Source of the DNA: Pseudomonas sp. B21_DOA
GTDB taxonomy: Bacteria; Pseudomonadota; Gammaproteobacteria; Pseudomonadales; Pseudomonadaceae
Length of the DNA stretch: 64,000 nt
Assembly: GCA_030544685.1 (NCBI GenBank)
Contig: CP086683.1
Location: 2,542,001 to 2,606,000 of the forward strand
Direction of reading: 5' to 3'
Part shown: one piece after another, positions 28,736-37,055 of the stretch
Layout of the letters: the number at the start of each line of letters is the position of its first letter
Numbering within the stretch: the stretch's first letter is position 1
Translations under genes and position numbers: made by a program
The notes under the pieces: model-generated
What the model was told of the DNA's origin: nothing
What the model saw: only the letters and a program-made list of their open reading frames with translations
Database searches by the model: none

Positions 28736-29665
28736 GTGAGTGCCGAACGGCGCAATGCCGACGGTTTTGCCCTGCAAGTGATGATCGGCCTGTGCCTGAT
28801 CTGGGGTGTGCAGCAAGTCCTGATCAAGTGGGCGGCAACGGACATCGCGCCGGTGATGCAAGCGGCGGGGCGCTCGGGGATTTCTGCGTTGCTGGTCGGT
28901 TTGCTGATCTGCTGGAAGGGCGGTTGGGATCAGGTCGGCAGCACCTGGCGCGGCGGCTTGCTGGCCGGTGCGCTGTTTGGTCTGGAGTTCCTGTTCATCG
29001 CCGAAGGCCTGCAACTGACCACCGCCGCGCATATGTCGGTGTTCCTCTATACCGCACCGATCTTCACTGCACTCGGCGTGCATTTCCTGCTGGCCAGCGA
29101 GCGTTTGCGCCCGTTGCAATGGCTGGGGATTCTGCTGGCGTTCATCGGCATCGCGATTGCCTTCGCCGGCGGTGTGTCGTGGGACAACCTTGATCGGCGC
29201 ATGCTGCTGGGCGATGCCTTCGGCGTATTGGCCGGCGCCTGTTGGGGCGCGACCACCGTGGTGGTGCGCGCCTCGCGACTGTCGGAAGCGCCGGTGACAT
29301 TGACCCTGTTTTATCAGCTGATGGTCGGTTTCATCGGTCTGCTGTTGATAGCGTTGTTCAGCGGCCAGATCACCCACGTCAGCCTGACCAGCGTGGCGGT
29401 GGCCAGTGTGCTGTTCCAAGGGCTGGTGGTGTCGTTCTTCAGTTACCTGGTGTGGTTCTGGCTGCTGCGCCGTTATCTGGCGGCGAACCTTGCGGTGTTC
29501 TCGTTCATGACGCCGTTGTTCGGCGTGACCTTCGGCGTACTCCTGCTGGGTGAAGCGTTGAGCGTGAACTTCGTCATCGGCGCCGTACTGGTGCTGCTCG
29601 GCATCACTTTCGTCAGCGCCGAACAGTGGCTGCGTCGGCGTTTGCGCAAGGCGCTGGGCCAGTAG
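28736..29665 (+). CDS. DMT superfamily (EamA) transporter
   Basis: The product has 309 residues and ten helices in two EamA repeats, ending in a basic tail R-R-R-L-R-K. The GTG start at 28736 follows GAGG and starts the family similarity. An in-frame upstream start at 28700 gives a non-conserved leader. Its last 53 bases overlap the end of the convergent MFS gene. The substrate is unknown. Confidence 0.88.
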   Translation: MSAERRNADGFALQVMIGLCLIWGVQQVLIKWAATDIAPVMQAAGRSGISALLVGLLICWKGGWDQVGSTWRGGLLAGALFGLEFLFIAEGLQLTTAAHMSVFLYTAPIFTALGVHFLLASERLRPLQWLGILLAFIGIAIAFAGGVSWDNLDRRMLLGDAFGVLAGACWGATTVVVRASRLSEAPVTLTLFYQLMVGFIGLLLIALFSGQITHVSLTSVAVASVLFQGLVVSFFSYLVWFWLLRRYLAANLAVFSFMTPLFGVTFGVLLLGEALSVNFVIGAVLVLLGITFVSAEQWLRRRLRKALGQ

Positions 29666-30794
29666 CCTTAGCCTGCCTCGCCAGCGCGCCGGCCAGCAAC
29701 AGGCCGGCGCCGGCGATCAGCAGCGCCGGTTGCAAACCGCCGCTGAAATGGCTGCTCAGCGCCGCCAGCAACGGGCCACTCAGCTGGCCGACGGCGAAGC
29801 ATGCCGTGAGCATCCCGGCGTTGCGCTGGGTGGCGTGGGGCGCCAGCTCTCGCGAACGCTGTATGACCAGTTGCATGCAGGCCAGAAACGGCGTGCCGCA
29901 GAGGATTACTCCCAACGCCAGGCCGAGGCCGCTGCCCAGCAGACAGGCGAATACTCCGGCCGCTTGCAGCCACAGCGTCGCCATCAGCCAATGCCGAGTG
30001 GTTTCGGGATCATGCCGACGCAGACTCACCAGACACACGCCGATCGCCGCGCCGAGGCCAAAGCACGGCCAGAACAGATCCGCCTGCCACTGGCCATCAA
30101 ATTGCGCATTGGCCATCTGCGACAGGAACGTTGCCGGAATGATGTAGCCGATGCCGTACAGCGCGTACACCAGCGCCAGCCGGCCAATGCCTCGGTTCGC
30201 TGAAGTCGCCGGGGCGATCGTCGTCTTCATTACCGTTGCGGGCTGCGGCAACAACCGCCAGACGCCGAGCATCATCAGCAACGCGGCGGCCGCATAAATC
30301 AGCCACAGGGTTGCCGATGTCTGCTGCAAACGGTGTGAGATCAGCGCCAGCAGCCCTGTGAGAAAAATCCCCAGACCCGGCCCGGCAAAAACCAGAGCAC
30401 CCCAGCGCGGACGACCCGTGGCCGCCGCCAGCGGCTGACTGAGTGAAGTGATCATCACCAGCACCCAGGCACTTGCCACGCCGGTGCCAAAACGCAACAG
30501 CAAGTGCGACCAGAAACCGTTGGCCCAGAACGAAGCCAGGGTCAGCAGCACGCACAGCCACAGCCCGCCATGCAATCGTCGCTGCACCTGCTGCGACCGC
30601 TGGGCGAACATCGCATCCACCGCACCCAGCAGATAGCCGAGGTAGTTGGCCGCCGCGATCAGACCGGCAGCGGTGAGGTCGATCTGCCCTTCGCTGAGCA
30701 GATGCGGCATTTGCGGCGTCAGGGCGAATCGGCCGATGCCCATGGCCAACATCAGGGCAACAAAGCAAGCAGACAAGCGAATCAGCGGCGACAT
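29613..30794 (-). CDS. MFS transporter, YbfB/YjiJ family
   Basis: The product is 393 residues with about 12 helices. It has the characteristic N-terminus M-G-I-G-R-F-A-L-T-P-Q-M-P and A-A-N-Y-L-G-Y-L-L-G-A, which mark the YbfB/YjiJ group. The ATG at 30794 has AGGA 10 bases before it. The gene is divergent from a LysR regulator, a common target arrangement. Its 3' end overlaps the DMT gene by 53 bases. The substrate is unknown. Confidence 0.88.
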   Translation of the reverse strand: MSPLIRLSACFVALMLAMGIGRFALTPQMPHLLSEGQIDLTAAGLIAAANYLGYLLGAVDAMFAQRSQQVQRRLHGGLWLCVLLTLASFWANGFWSHLLLRFGTGVASAWVLVMITSLSQPLAAATGRPRWGALVFAGPGLGIFLTGLLALISHRLQQTSATLWLIYAAAALLMMLGVWRLLPQPATVMKTTIAPATSANRGIGRLALVYALYGIGYIIPATFLSQMANAQFDGQWQADLFWPCFGLGAAIGVCLVSLRRHDPETTRHWLMATLWLQAAGVFACLLGSGLGLALGVILCGTPFLACMQLVIQRSRELAPHATQRNAGMLTACFAVGQLSGPLLAALSSHFSGGLQPALLIAGAGLLLAGALARQAKATGPAPCANADAATVRR

Positions 30795-30897
30795 GGTCGG
30801 GCTTCCTTCAAGGATCAATGACCGTCAGGCTAAGATCGATTGACTTTCTTTAAAATTGAATAATAGTGAGTAACTTGTTCTGTTCAGGAGAAAGCAG

Positions 30898-31791
30898 GTG
30901 GAATTCAGCCAACTGCGGATATTTCAGGCGGTCGCCGAGGAAGGTTCGATCACCCGCGCCGCCGAGCGTCTGCATCGCGTGCCATCGAATCTGTCGACGC
31001 GCCTGAAACAGCTCGAGGAGCAACTGGGCGTTGAGCTGTTCGTCCGCGAACGGCAGCGCTTGCAGTTGTCGCCGGCGGGCAAGGTCCTGCTCGACTACAC
31101 CGGCAAGCTCTTCGCTCTGCGCGATCAGGCCAGTGCGGCGGTGATGGGCGGGCAACCGGCCGGCGACTTCGTGCTGGGCACCATGTACAGCACGGCGGCG
31201 ATCCATCTGCCGGCGTTGCTGGCGCGCTATCACAAGCAGTACCCGATGGTGAATTTGCAGGTGCAATCGGCGCCGACCGGGGAATTGCTCGAAGGGTTGC
31301 TCACCGGCCGCCTCGACGCGGCATTGGTCGACGGACCGCTGGAACTGGCCGGGCTCGATGGCGTGCCGCTGTGCGAGGAGCGGCTGGTGCTGATCACTGA
31401 AATCGATCATCCACCGGTACGCAGCGCGCGGGACGTGGAAGGGCGTGCGGTGTTCACCTTTCGCCAAGGCTGTTCCTATCGCATGCGCCTGGAAGCGTGG
31501 TTCTCTCATTACCATGCGGCGATGGGCCGGCCGATGGAGATCGAGTCGTATCAGGGCATGCTCGCCTGTGTGATCGCCGGCAGCGGTGTGGCGTTGATGG
31601 CCGAGTCGATGCTCGCCAGTTTGCCGGGTCGAGAGAGCGTCGGGGTGCATCCGTTGGCCGAGCCGTTCGCGGCTGCGACAACATGGCTCATGTGGCGCAA
31701 GGGTATGGCCGGGGCCAACCTGAATGCCTGGATCGACGTGCAGCAAGCGGTCTATCCCGTGGCTTTGCATGAAGTGCGTGAAACAGCGTGA
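30898..31791 (+). CDS. LysR-family transcriptional regulator
   Basis: The product is 297 residues with the winged helix M-E-F-S-Q-L-R-I-F-Q-A-V-A-E-E-G-S-I-T and an effector domain starting near residue 90. A GTG start at 30898 follows AGGAG at a normal spacing. It is divergent from the MFS transporter (103 bases between starts), the likely target. In the order of genes it corresponds, as I recall, to P. aeruginosa PA1413. Confidence 0.88.
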   Translation: MEFSQLRIFQAVAEEGSITRAAERLHRVPSNLSTRLKQLEEQLGVELFVRERQRLQLSPAGKVLLDYTGKLFALRDQASAAVMGGQPAGDFVLGTMYSTAAIHLPALLARYHKQYPMVNLQVQSAPTGELLEGLLTGRLDAALVDGPLELAGLDGVPLCEERLVLITEIDHPPVRSARDVEGRAVFTFRQGCSYRMRLEAWFSHYHAAMGRPMEIESYQGMLACVIAGSGVALMAESMLASLPGRESVGVHPLAEPFAAATTWLMWRKGMAGANLNAWIDVQQAVYPVALHEVRETA

Positions 31792-31932
31792 ACCAATCGC
31801 AACAGTTTCTGTTCAATTCAGTAACAGATCATTGCGGATTTGGCCGAGCATTGCGTAGGACTTCGGACTATTATCAGTGCGAAGCGGCCTCAGAATTCCG
31901 GCCGCTCAGCACCACCCTGAAGGGGCATGACG

Positions 31933-32061
31933 ATGAAAGAGAAAATCCAGAACTGGCTGCACGATTTGGGAGTTGCCCTCGGTTTGATCGAACCGCCTCT
32001 GCAACCGGTACCGATTCGCACGGACGACGAACAGCGTCGGCGCCAGCCACGTCGGCGTTAA
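31933..32061 (+). CDS. PA1414-family microprotein
   Basis: The product has 42 residues: M-K-E-K-I-Q-N-W-L-H-D-L-G-V-A-L, then P-P-L-Q-P-V-P-I-R, and a basic end R-R-R-Q-P-R-R-R. The amphipathic N-terminal helix and Arg-rich tail match a small Pseudomonas family named after PA1414. An ATG two codons earlier (31927) is too close to AAGGGG, so 31933 (7 bases from it) is preferred. The function is unknown. It lies in the same position relative to LysR and gbu genes as I recall in P. aeruginosa. Confidence 0.8.
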   Translation: MKEKIQNWLHDLGVALGLIEPPLQPVPIRTDDEQRRRQPRRR

Positions 32062-32082
32062 TAGCTCCGATCAGAGAATTCA

Positions 32083-32142
32083 AGATCGCAGCCGTCGACA
32101 GTTTCTACAGTTTGTAGAAGCTGCCGGAGGCTGCGATCTTTG
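32083..32142. repeat. AGATCGCAGCC inverted repeat
   Basis: CAAGATCGCAGCC at left is mirrored by GGCTGCGATCTTTG at right, with CTACAGTTTGTAG inside. The left half recurs at 42362-42376. Confidence 0.7.
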
Positions 32143-32154
32143 CTTTCGCCAAGC

Positions 32155-32189
32155 GAAAAAACGGGTGTGGCCTCCGACGCCACACCCGC
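32155..32189 (-). terminator. Rho-independent terminator for the symporter gene
   Basis: On the minus strand GCGGGTGTGGC and GCCACACCCG form a stem followed by T6. It lies 31 bases after the sodium:solute symporter stop. Confidence 0.85.
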
Positions 32190-32219
32190 TGAAGAAAACA
32201 TCAAGTCGTTACAGCCGAT

Positions 32220-33599
32220 TCACACCGCCGTTGCCACGGTCGCCGGGCGTGGCGAGAACAGGCTGACCAGTACAAAGCTCACCAGACTGACACCCAGGCT
32301 GTAATAGATCGGCGTGTTCGCGTCCATGCCGTCCTTGACCATGAACACCAGCGCCGTGATAAAGCCCAGCGTCATCGCGCTGATCGCCCCGGCGGTAGTC
32401 GCACGCTTCCAGAAAATCGCGCCCATCAGCGGAATCAGCATGCCGCCGACTAAGAGGTTGTAAGCCAGGGTCAGGGCGCTGATCACGTCGTTGACGACCA
32501 GAGCAATCCCCAACACCGCGATCCCTGTCAGCAGCGTAAACAGACGGCTGACCGCGACGTTGGACTGTTTGCCGCCGCGCAGTTTCGGCAGCAGGTCTTC
32601 GGTCAGGGTGGTGGACGCGGCGAGCAGGCCGGCGCTGGCGGTGGACATCATCGCCGCCAGTGCGGCAGCGATCACCAGGCCACGGATGCCGTCAGGCAGC
32701 GAGACTTTGACGATGGCGGCAAAGGCGTTGTTGACGTTGTCCAGATCCGGAATCAGCACATGCGCAGCCATGCCGATCAAGGCGCAGACCAGACCGTAGA
32801 TAATGCAGTAGATCCCCGCTGAAGTGCCGGCGTACTTGGCGACTTTTTCGCTTTTGGCGGTGAACACCCGCTGCCAGATGTCCTGGCCGATCAGGATGCC
32901 GAAGAAGTAGATCATGAAGTAGGTGATGATCGTGTCCCAGCCGATGCTGGTGAAGTTGAAGCTGGCCGCCGGCAGCTGCGCGACCAGTTGATCCCAGCCA
33001 CCGACGCGGTACAGGCAGATCGGCAACAGCAGGAACATCAGGCCGACGGTCTGGATACCGAACTGGACGATGTCAGTCAGGGTCAGCGACCACATGCCGC
33101 CGATCGTTGAATAAATCACCACGATACCGCCGCCCAGCAATACGGAGATCCAGAAGGGCAAACCGAACAACACTTGCAGCACAGTGCCGATCGCCAGAAT
33201 CGAGGTCACGCCGATCATCAGCGCGTAAGCGAGCATGATCGTCGCACTGGCGGTGCGTGCCATTGGGTTGTAGCGCTTCTCCAGAACCTGAGTAACGGTG
33301 AATACCTTGAGCTTCAGCAGCGGCTTGGCGAGGAACAGGTTCAGCGCGACGATGCCGCAGCCCAGTGCCGCACACAGCCAGAAACCGGAAATGCCATGAA
33401 CATAGCCCAGACGCACCGTACCGACGGTGGACGCGCCACCGAGGACGGTTGCTGCCATGGTGCCCATGTACAGCGACGGCCCCAGGTTACGCCCGGCCAC
33501 CAGATAGTCTTCGTGGGTCTTGGCCTTGCGCATGCCGTAGTAGCCGAGAATCAGCATCGCAGCGGCATAAATGAGTACGACGAATAAATCCAAAGCCAT
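32220..33599 (-). CDS. Sodium:solute symporter family permease
   Basis: The product is 459 residues with about 13 hydrophobic segments. It has the SSS signature region G-R-N-L-G-P-S-L-Y-M-G-T-M-A and G-G-A-S-T-V-G in the first helices, consistent with Na+-coupled uptake. ATG 33599 was chosen. The frame extends upstream to 33638 without family likeness. It lies in the gbu block with an NCS1 permease and gbuA, and as I recall has the position of PA1418. Uptake of guanidino compounds or related amines is an inference. Confidence 0.88.
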   Translation of the reverse strand: MALDLFVVLIYAAAMLILGYYGMRKAKTHEDYLVAGRNLGPSLYMGTMAATVLGGASTVGTVRLGYVHGISGFWLCAALGCGIVALNLFLAKPLLKLKVFTVTQVLEKRYNPMARTASATIMLAYALMIGVTSILAIGTVLQVLFGLPFWISVLLGGGIVVIYSTIGGMWSLTLTDIVQFGIQTVGLMFLLLPICLYRVGGWDQLVAQLPAASFNFTSIGWDTIITYFMIYFFGILIGQDIWQRVFTAKSEKVAKYAGTSAGIYCIIYGLVCALIGMAAHVLIPDLDNVNNAFAAIVKVSLPDGIRGLVIAAALAAMMSTASAGLLAASTTLTEDLLPKLRGGKQSNVAVSRLFTLLTGIAVLGIALVVNDVISALTLAYNLLVGGMLIPLMGAIFWKRATTAGAISAMTLGFITALVFMVKDGMDANTPIYYSLGVSLVSFVLVSLFSPRPATVATAV

Positions 33600-33658
33600 G
33601 ATGGCGTGTCTCCGATTGTCTTTTTTATGGTGAGGCAAATGGGTTCTGCAGGGCTTTC

Positions 33659-33750
33659 CTGTGGGAGCGAGCCTGCTCGCGAAGACGCACGCACATTCAA
33701 CAAAGATGTGACTGACAGATCGCTTTCGCGAGCAGGCTCACTCCTACAGG
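33659..33750. repeat. REP inverted pair (second copy degenerate)
   Basis: The first copy is canonical (33659-33684). The facing copy reads AGCAGGCTCACTCCTACAGG, with two changes. It lies between the two permease genes of the gbu block. Confidence 0.82.
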
Positions 33751-33763
33751 GTCTTGTGTTTAA

Positions 33764-35266
33764 TCAGGCGGCCTGACGCAGTTGAGGTTTTATGGCGGCT
33801 TCACTGCGCACATCGCTCGGCCCAAACACTTCCCGAGGCTCGGGAAACAAGCGCAGCAGCGTCAGATACACCACCGACGCCAGGCCCAATGTCACCGGCA
33901 AGCTGATGTCGATGCCACCGGCCAGTTCGCCCAGCGGGCCGACGAACTGCCCCGGCAGGTTGACGAAGCACAGGCCGACCAGCGCACTCGGAATCCACGC
34001 CCCCAGACCGCGCCAGTTCCAGCCGTGGCTGAACCAGTAGCGTCCGCCCTGTTCGCCGCGGGTGAACACTTGCAGGTCATCCGGGCAGTAGAAGCCGCGC
34101 CGCACCAGCAGGCCAATGATCATGATCACCATCCACGGGGTGGTGCAGGTGATGATCAGCACGGCGAAGGTCGCCACGCTTTGAACCAGGTTCGCCGCAA
34201 AACGGCCGATGAAGATGAAGGCGATCGACAGCACGCCGATCAGCAAGGTCGCCTTGACCCGGGACAGCACGCGCGGGAACACGCTGGACATGTCCAGGCC
34301 GGTGCCATACAGCGACGTGGTGCCGGTGGACATGCCACCAATCACCGCAATCAGGCACACCGGCAGGAAGAACCAGCTCGGCGACACGGCCAGCAAGCCG
34401 CCGACATAGTTGTTCGCGGCGATGTAGTCCGGCGCCTTGATCGCGACGATGGTGGCGGTGGCGAGGCCGAACAGGAATGGAATCAACGTTGCCAGTTGCG
34501 CGGCGATCACCGCCAGCATGATTCGGCCTTTCGGCGTTTCACGCGGGATGTAGCGCGACCAGTCGCCGAGGAACGCACCGAAGGAAATCGGGTTGCTCAT
34601 CGCCACCAGTGCCGCGCCGATGAATGCCGCCCAGAACCCGGCCTGACCCAGCGCCACGCTGCCGGCGTACTGGCTGTCAAATGCAGGGGCGAAGGCGAAG
34701 ATGCCGAGCAGGAACAACAGGCTTGCGGCCCACACGGCGATGCGGTTGACCCACAGCATGATGCGGAAACCGTAGATGCACACGGTCAGCACCAGCAGCG
34801 CGAACAGACCGTAGGCCAGGCCCAGGGTCAGGTCGGTTTCCGGCAAATCGACCAGGCGTTTGGCGCCGCCGACCAGCGCATCACCCGAGCTCCACACTGA
34901 CAGTGAGAAGAACGCGATCGCGGTCAACAACGACAGGAACGAACCGACGATCCGCCCGTGCACGCCGAAGTGCGCACCGGAAGACACGGCGTTGTTGGTG
35001 CCGTTGAGCGGACCGAACAGGCCCATCGGCGCGAGGATCAGCGCACCGACCACCACGCCCAGAACGATTGCCCAGACACCGGCCTGAAACGACAGGCCGA
35101 ACAGCACCGGGAAACTACCGAGCACAGCGGTGGCAAACGTATTGGCGCCGCCGAAGATCAAGCGAAACAAGTCGCTGGGTCGGGCGTCGCGCTCATGATC
35201 CGGGATCTGTTCGACCCCGTTTGTTTCGATGCTGCTAAGGCTTTTTTCGTTGTTGTTGTTATTCAT
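33764..35266 (-). CDS. NCS1-type permease (purine/cytosine permease family)
   Basis: The product is 500 residues. It has a polar, Asn-rich N-terminus (M-N-N-N-N-N-E), twelve hydrophobic helices and the cation-symporter region G-P-L-N-G-T-N-N-A-V. It fits the nucleobase:cation symporter-1 group. In order it corresponds, as I recall, to PA1419. Given gbuA in the same cluster the substrate may be 4-guanidinobutyrate or a related nitrogen source, but this is not shown by the sequence. Confidence 0.85.
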   Translation of the reverse strand: MNNNNNEKSLSSIETNGVEQIPDHERDARPSDLFRLIFGGANTFATAVLGSFPVLFGLSFQAGVWAIVLGVVVGALILAPMGLFGPLNGTNNAVSSGAHFGVHGRIVGSFLSLLTAIAFFSLSVWSSGDALVGGAKRLVDLPETDLTLGLAYGLFALLVLTVCIYGFRIMLWVNRIAVWAASLLFLLGIFAFAPAFDSQYAGSVALGQAGFWAAFIGAALVAMSNPISFGAFLGDWSRYIPRETPKGRIMLAVIAAQLATLIPFLFGLATATIVAIKAPDYIAANNYVGGLLAVSPSWFFLPVCLIAVIGGMSTGTTSLYGTGLDMSSVFPRVLSRVKATLLIGVLSIAFIFIGRFAANLVQSVATFAVLIITCTTPWMVIMIIGLLVRRGFYCPDDLQVFTRGEQGGRYWFSHGWNWRGLGAWIPSALVGLCFVNLPGQFVGPLGELAGGIDISLPVTLGLASVVYLTLLRLFPEPREVFGPSDVRSEAAIKPQLRQAA

Positions 35267-35307
35267 GATCTGCTCCGATCATCAGGCGCGCTCATCGTGC
35301 GTGAGCG

Positions 35308-35739
35308 TCACCATTGGCTAAGGGGTGGCAGCCCTTCCGGCATTGCGGACAAATGTTCGTGACAGGCCAGCCATAGGCCTTGTTGTTCTAGGCTCGACGC
35401 TTGTCTTCGGAAAACAATCGTCTCGCGCTCCTGGCTGAAGTGTTGCTCCCCTTGCATGCGCAGCTCGGTGGCCACGTCATGGATGAAAACCGCCACGTCA
35501 CCCTGCAGGCTGACAAAGGCGTTGCTCGAGGTGCACGACAGCACCTCGAAACCCTCCTCGGCACGCCAGCGGTCCCACAATGCCTGATAGGCATCGCGCG
35601 ACAGCAACGGCTGGTCGAGGGTGTAGAAAACGAAGCTGGCATCGGCGCTGAAAGCCCCGAAATAAGCTTCGCGATCGTTACGCGCAAACGCGGCGACCAA
35701 CTCGGCGGCCGCGTGCAAAACCTGATCATGTGCGTGCAT
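35308..35739 (-). CDS. NTF2/SnoaL-like small protein
   Basis: The product has 143 residues. The pattern V-A-A-F-A-R-N-D-R-E-A-Y-F-G-A-F, then S-F-V-F-Y-T-L-D, and the late R-E-T-I-V-F-R fit the cone-shaped NTF2-like fold (DUF4440/SnoaL type). It lies between the NCS1 permease and gbuA, 10 bases downstream of the gbuA stop, so it is in the same operon. Its role in guanidinobutyrate use is unknown. Confidence 0.75.
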   Translation of the reverse strand: MHAHDQVLHAAAELVAAFARNDREAYFGAFSADASFVFYTLDQPLLSRDAYQALWDRWRAEEGFEVLSCTSSNAFVSLQGDVAVFIHDVATELRMQGEQHFSQERETIVFRRQASSLEQQGLWLACHEHLSAMPEGLPPLSQW

Positions 35740-35749
35740 GACCCGACCC

Positions 35750-36700
35750 TCAGCGATGAACCACGCCAGGCAGTACGCAGAGCATTTCGTACAGCAGGTT
35801 GGCGGCCAGCAGCGAGGTGTTGCCGGTGGTGTCGTAAGCGGGCGAGACTTCTACCAGATCGCAGCCGATCAGGTCGAGGCCCTGACAGCCACGGACGATT
35901 TCGATCGCCTGAATGGTGGTCAGGCCGCCGATTTCCGGGGTGCCGGTGCCGGGCGCCCAGGCCGGGTCGATGCCGTCGATGTCGAAACTCAGATACACCG
36001 GACCGCCGCCGACTTTCTCGCGTACTTCAGCCATCAGCGGCGCCAGCGATTTATGCCAGCACTCTTCGGCCTGGACCACGCGGAAGCCCTGATCGCGGCT
36101 CCAGTTGAAATCGTCGGCGGTGTAACCCTGGGCACGCAAACCGATCTGCACCACGCGATCGCAATCGAGCAGACCTTCTTCGACGGCACGACGGAACGTG
36201 GTGCCGTGGGCGATCTTCTCGCCGAACATGTGATCGTTGACGTCAGCGTGGGCATCGATGTGCACCAGGCCTACCTTGCCGTGCTTCTTATGAATCGCGC
36301 GCAGGATCGGCAGGGTGATGGTGTGGTCGCCACCCAGGGTCATCGGGATGACGTTGTGCTCGAGAATATTGTCGTAGGCCTCTTCGATGATGCGCACGGC
36401 GTCGAGCAGGTTGAAGGTGTTGATCGCCACGTCACCAATGTCGGCAACCGACAGCGAGTCGAACGGCGCGGCGCCGGTGGCCATGTTGTACGGGCGGATC
36501 ATCACCGATTCGGTGCGGATGTCGCGCGGCCCGAAGCGGGTGCCGGGGCGCAGCGAAGTGCCGATGTCCAGCGGCACGCCAACGAAGGCAGCGTCCAGAC
36601 CGGCAGCGGTCGGTACATGGGGAAGTCGGAGCATGGTGGCGATGCCGCCGAAGCGCGGCATTTCGTTGCCGCCCAGTGGTTGGTGAAGAATCTTGTCCAC
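35750..36700 (-). CDS. gbuA: Guanidinobutyrase
   Basis: The product is 316 residues of the ureohydrolase (arginase/agmatinase) family. The Mn-binding motifs are intact: G-G-D-H-T (about residues 124-128), D-A-H-A-D (about 147-151) and S-F-D-I-D-G-I-D-P (about 235-243). It hydrolyses 4-guanidinobutyrate to 4-aminobutyrate and urea in the arginine/agmatine degradation route. The assignment as GbuA over agmatinase (SpeB) or guanidinopropionase (GpuA) rests on the order of neighbours (two permeases, NTF2-like, LysR), which I recall from PA1418-PA1422. The family paralogues are close, so confidence is not complete. Confidence 0.85.
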   Translation of the reverse strand: MDKILHQPLGGNEMPRFGGIATMLRLPHVPTAAGLDAAFVGVPLDIGTSLRPGTRFGPRDIRTESVMIRPYNMATGAAPFDSLSVADIGDVAINTFNLLDAVRIIEEAYDNILEHNVIPMTLGGDHTITLPILRAIHKKHGKVGLVHIDAHADVNDHMFGEKIAHGTTFRRAVEEGLLDCDRVVQIGLRAQGYTADDFNWSRDQGFRVVQAEECWHKSLAPLMAEVREKVGGGPVYLSFDIDGIDPAWAPGTGTPEIGGLTTIQAIEIVRGCQGLDLIGCDLVEVSPAYDTTGNTSLLAANLLYEMLCVLPGVVHR

Positions 36701-36825
36701 GGGTAGGGCCTCATCGTCTTTGTTTTATTTATGCCGGCGCGCCGTTGAGCACAGGTTCGGACGCCGCTGTGGGGCCGATGATGCGAAATGTAGTGGCGGG
36801 GAAGAATCGCTACGGGCAAAAACTT

Positions 36826-36845
36826 AGTTCAGATTTTTCTAAACT
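36826..36845. promoter_or_regulatory. Candidate LysR-type operator TTAGTTCAG-N-CTAA
   Basis: TTAGTTCAGATTTTTCTAAA contains TTAG and CTAA facing each other across an A/T centre. It lies about 125 bases upstream of the gbuA start and about 210 upstream of the LysR gene. Confidence 0.4.
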
Positions 36846-36888
36846 AATGCCAAGCCCCGGGATAGACTCCGCCTCAGGTGTTGACCCC

Positions 36889-37020
36889 CTGTGGCGAGGG
36901 ATTTATCCCCGAAGGGTGGCGAAGCCGCCCCAATTCCTGCGGCTCGGTTCATCAGGCACCCCGCGTGCATCGAATTACGACTGCTTCGCAGCCGGTCGGG
37001 GATGAATCCCCTCACCACAA
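36889..37020. repeat. Interspersed inverted repeat (TGGCGAGGGATTTATCCCC type)
   Basis: This is the second copy of the element at 7911-8040. The right end reads GGGGATGAATCCCCTCACCA. Confidence 0.85.
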
Positions 37021-37055
37021 AGTCATCAGTGTTCGACAGATGTTTGGAGAGCCGC

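Larger units (their letters stand above)
36701..37055. other. Divergent control region of gbuA and the LysR gene
   Basis: The part nearest gbuA (36780-36850) holds an AT-rich stretch with TTAGTTCAGATTTTTCTAAA, a broken inverted repeat that suits a LysR site. The rest is a 132-base dispersed repeat. Confidence 0.5.

Noticed and set aside
31788..32117. Plus-strand frame of 109 residues across the microprotein region
   Set aside because: It has no ribosome site and is in another frame than the conserved PA1414-like microprotein at 31933-32061.
35401..36706. Plus-strand open frames opposite gbuA and the NTF2-like gene
   Set aside because: They are shadows of strongly conserved minus-strand genes and have no recognisable domains.
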